Assembly (NCBI GenBank): GCA_050330055.1
Contig: JBHJOF010000050.1
Coordinates: 1-25,004, forward strand
Reading direction: 5' to 3'
DNA from: JBHJOF01 sp050330055
Lineage (GTDB): Bacteria > Pseudomonadota > Alphaproteobacteria > Kiloniellales > JAKSDN01
Length of the DNA stretch: 25,004 nt
Below, one piece after another: positions 23,788 through 25,004 of this stretch. The notes beneath the pieces are model-generated. The model made no database searches. It was not told the DNA's origin and worked only from the letters and a program-made list of their open reading frames with translations. Made by a program: the position numbers and the translations under genes. The number at the start of each line of letters is the position of its first letter. Positions within the stretch are counted from its first letter, which is position 1.

Positions 23788-24171
23788 CTACTCAGGCCTG
23801 TGGCACACGGCTTCGATGTTGTTGCCGTCGGGATCGAGCACGAAGGCGCCGTAGTAGTCGGGATGATAGTGCGGCCTGAGGCCGGGCGCGCCGTTGTCCT
23901 TGCCGCCGGCGGCGAGCGCGGCGCGGTGAAAGGCGTCGACCTCGGCCCGCGATGGCGCAGTGAGGGCGATGTGCATGGGCCCCGACGGCTGGCCGGCGCC
24001 GATCCAGAAGAAGGGCTTGCCGTCCTTGCCGAATCCGGCATGCGCGTCGCCGCCCGTCTGCTCGGCCGTGACCTCCATGATCAAGCTGATGGAAAGCGGC
24101 TTCAGGGCCTCGGCATAGAAGGCCTTGGAGTGCTCGAAGTCCGATACGGCAAAGCCCGTGTGATCGATCAT
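23788..24171 (-). CDS. VOC-family (glyoxalase/dioxygenase fold) protein
   Basis: A 127-aa vicinal-oxygen-chelate protein with two beta-alpha-beta-beta-beta units. It begins IDHTGFAVSDFEHSKAFYAEAL; candidate metal ligands are H4, H67 in PMHIALTAPS and E120 in LDPDGNNIEAVCH. Family members range from glyoxalase I to ring-cleaving dioxygenases and resistance proteins; none can be chosen here. GGAGG four bases before the ATG is a strong ribosome-binding site. It lies 37 bp after the dioxygenase gene and 28 bp before hpnB, all in the same direction, so it is probably part of the hpn transcript. A link to hopanoids is only positional. Confidence 0.88.
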   Translation of the reverse strand: MIDHTGFAVSDFEHSKAFYAEALKPLSISLIMEVTAEQTGGDAHAGFGKDGKPFFWIGAGQPSGPMHIALTAPSRAEVDAFHRAALAAGGKDNGAPGLRPHYHPDYYGAFVLDPDGNNIEAVCHRPE

Positions 24172-24208
24172 GACACCTCCAACCCTTATTTTGCGGCTGC
24201 GATTCCGG

Positions 24209-24991
24209 TCAGACCCGGAAGACGTAGCTCTTGCCCGCCTCGCGCTCGATGTCGGGCGGGAAGCTTTTGCGCTTGTCGGCGAAGTACTGGGCGCGGTGAT
24301 CGCCCTCCGAGGCGCGGTTGTAGGTGACGTAGAGCACGCGCCGCGGCTTGTCGGTCAGGTTCGGGCCGGAGCGGTGCGGCGCGTAGGAATCGAAGAACAT
24401 CGCGTCGCCCGGCCTGGTCGGGAAGGACTCGAAGACCATGCCCTTGGTCTCGCCCGCGCCGAGCGGCGTCCATTCGTCGCCGACCAGGCCCTTGTCGTGC
24501 CAGCCGGCGGCGCACTCCAGGCAGCCGTTCTCCAGCGTCGCCTCGTCGATCGAGACCAGCGCCGTGATGTAGAACGGAGCATAGGCGTTCCAGCCGGCCT
24601 GCGCGTCCTGGTGCGCCTTGAAGCCGTCCCCGCCGGGCAGCTTGTAATTGATCTTCTCCTTGAACAGCACGGCCTGCTCGCCGAGCAAGTCGGCGACCGC
24701 GTCGATCATGCGCCCGCTGTTGAACAGTTGCCCGAAGCCTTCGTGGTACTGCGCGAAGTCCTCGACGCGCTGCACGACGCGCGTGCCGGGCACCTTCAGG
24801 CTGTCCTCGTAGTAGACCATGTGCCGGCCCGGCACCTCGGGCCAGTCGGTGACCTCGTCGACCCAGCCGGTGATGCGCCGCGTCTCGGCGGCGTCGTAGA
24901 AGCCGGGGACGAAGACGAAGCCGTCGCGGAGGAAGGCGGCGACCTGCTCTGCGGTGAGGCAGCGGGTCGCCGCCAGCTTTGCCTGTTGCAT
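24209..24991 (-). CDS. Phytanoyl-CoA dioxygenase (PhyH) family protein
   Basis: A 260-aa Fe(II)/2-oxoglutarate-dependent oxygenase. The iron ligands are H127 and D129 in FKAHQDAQAGW and a distal H206 in YAPHRSGPNLT; an Arg in DKPRRVLYVTY (near 217-218) would bind 2-oxoglutarate. LFKEKINYKLPGGDGF is shared by PhyH members that hydroxylate small or lipid substrates, including phosphonate hydroxylases, so the substrate is open. ATG 24991 is preceded by AGGA at good spacing, so the gene is complete within the window. It is the first visible gene of the leftward run that continues through VOC into hpnB-G; its promoter is at or beyond the window edge. Confidence 0.9.
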   Translation of the reverse strand: MQQAKLAATRCLTAEQVAAFLRDGFVFVPGFYDAAETRRITGWVDEVTDWPEVPGRHMVYYEDSLKVPGTRVVQRVEDFAQYHEGFGQLFNSGRMIDAVADLLGEQAVLFKEKINYKLPGGDGFKAHQDAQAGWNAYAPFYITALVSIDEATLENGCLECAAGWHDKGLVGDEWTPLGAGETKGMVFESFPTRPGDAMFFDSYAPHRSGPNLTDKPRRVLYVTYNRASEGDHRAQYFADKRKSFPPDIEREAGKSYVFRV

Positions 24992-25004
24992 TCTGTCCTG
25001 CTCT

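Overview
The window is GC-rich, tightly packed bacterial chromosome. Its gene set (a hopanoid hpn cluster, MlaA/HpnM lipid-traffic proteins, a CPA1 antiporter with a cyclic-nucleotide-binding tail) and its long GC-rich intergenic palindromes suggest an alphaproteobacterium, probably of the Rhodospirillales type. There is no rRNA, tRNA or other taxonomic marker here, so this is inference. I see no transposase gene, prophage, CRISPR array or tRNA.

Left part (1-7.5 kb): assorted metabolism. It holds a CaiD-like crotonase followed by a small NTF2-like protein, a SAM methyltransferase-like protein, a half-length GDT1/UPF0016 membrane protein, a Na+/H+ antiporter with a C-terminal cNMP-binding domain (minus strand), and a divergent two-domain phosphotransferase/P-loop kinase. 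Three kinds of palindromic repeat sit in the gaps.

Right part (7.5-25 kb): an extended hopanoid locus. On the minus strand hpnB-hpnC-hpnD-hpnE-shc(hpnF)-hpnG form a compact operon. HpnD, HpnC and HpnE make squalene from farnesyl diphosphate via presqualene diphosphate and hydroxysqualene, Shc cyclises it to hopene, and HpnG acts on the adenosylhopane made by HpnH. hpnH lies on the plus strand and converges on hpnG with a 33-bp overlap of coding ends. hpnA is also on the plus strand, preceded by a LicC-like nucleotidyltransferase and followed by a flavin amine-oxidase-like gene. The lipid-traffic genes mlaA and hpnM (MlaC family) converge just to the left. A phytanoyl-CoA-dioxygenase-family gene and a VOC gene sit directly upstream of hpnB in the same orientation and are probably co-transcribed with it.

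Between hpnA and hpnH lies a separate module: an SDR oxidoreductase and a SugE/Gdx-type SMR exporter (minus), divergent from a TetR regulator, with a perfect 9-4-9 operator-like palindrome between them. It looks like a self-contained detoxification cassette in the hopanoid region.

The most interesting points are the unassigned enzymes embedded in the hopanoid locus (nucleotidyltransferase, amine-oxidase-like flavoprotein, 2-oxoglutarate dioxygenase, VOC protein), the long palindromes including one inside the hpn operon, and the TetR cassette. None of these proves a new system; they are candidates.
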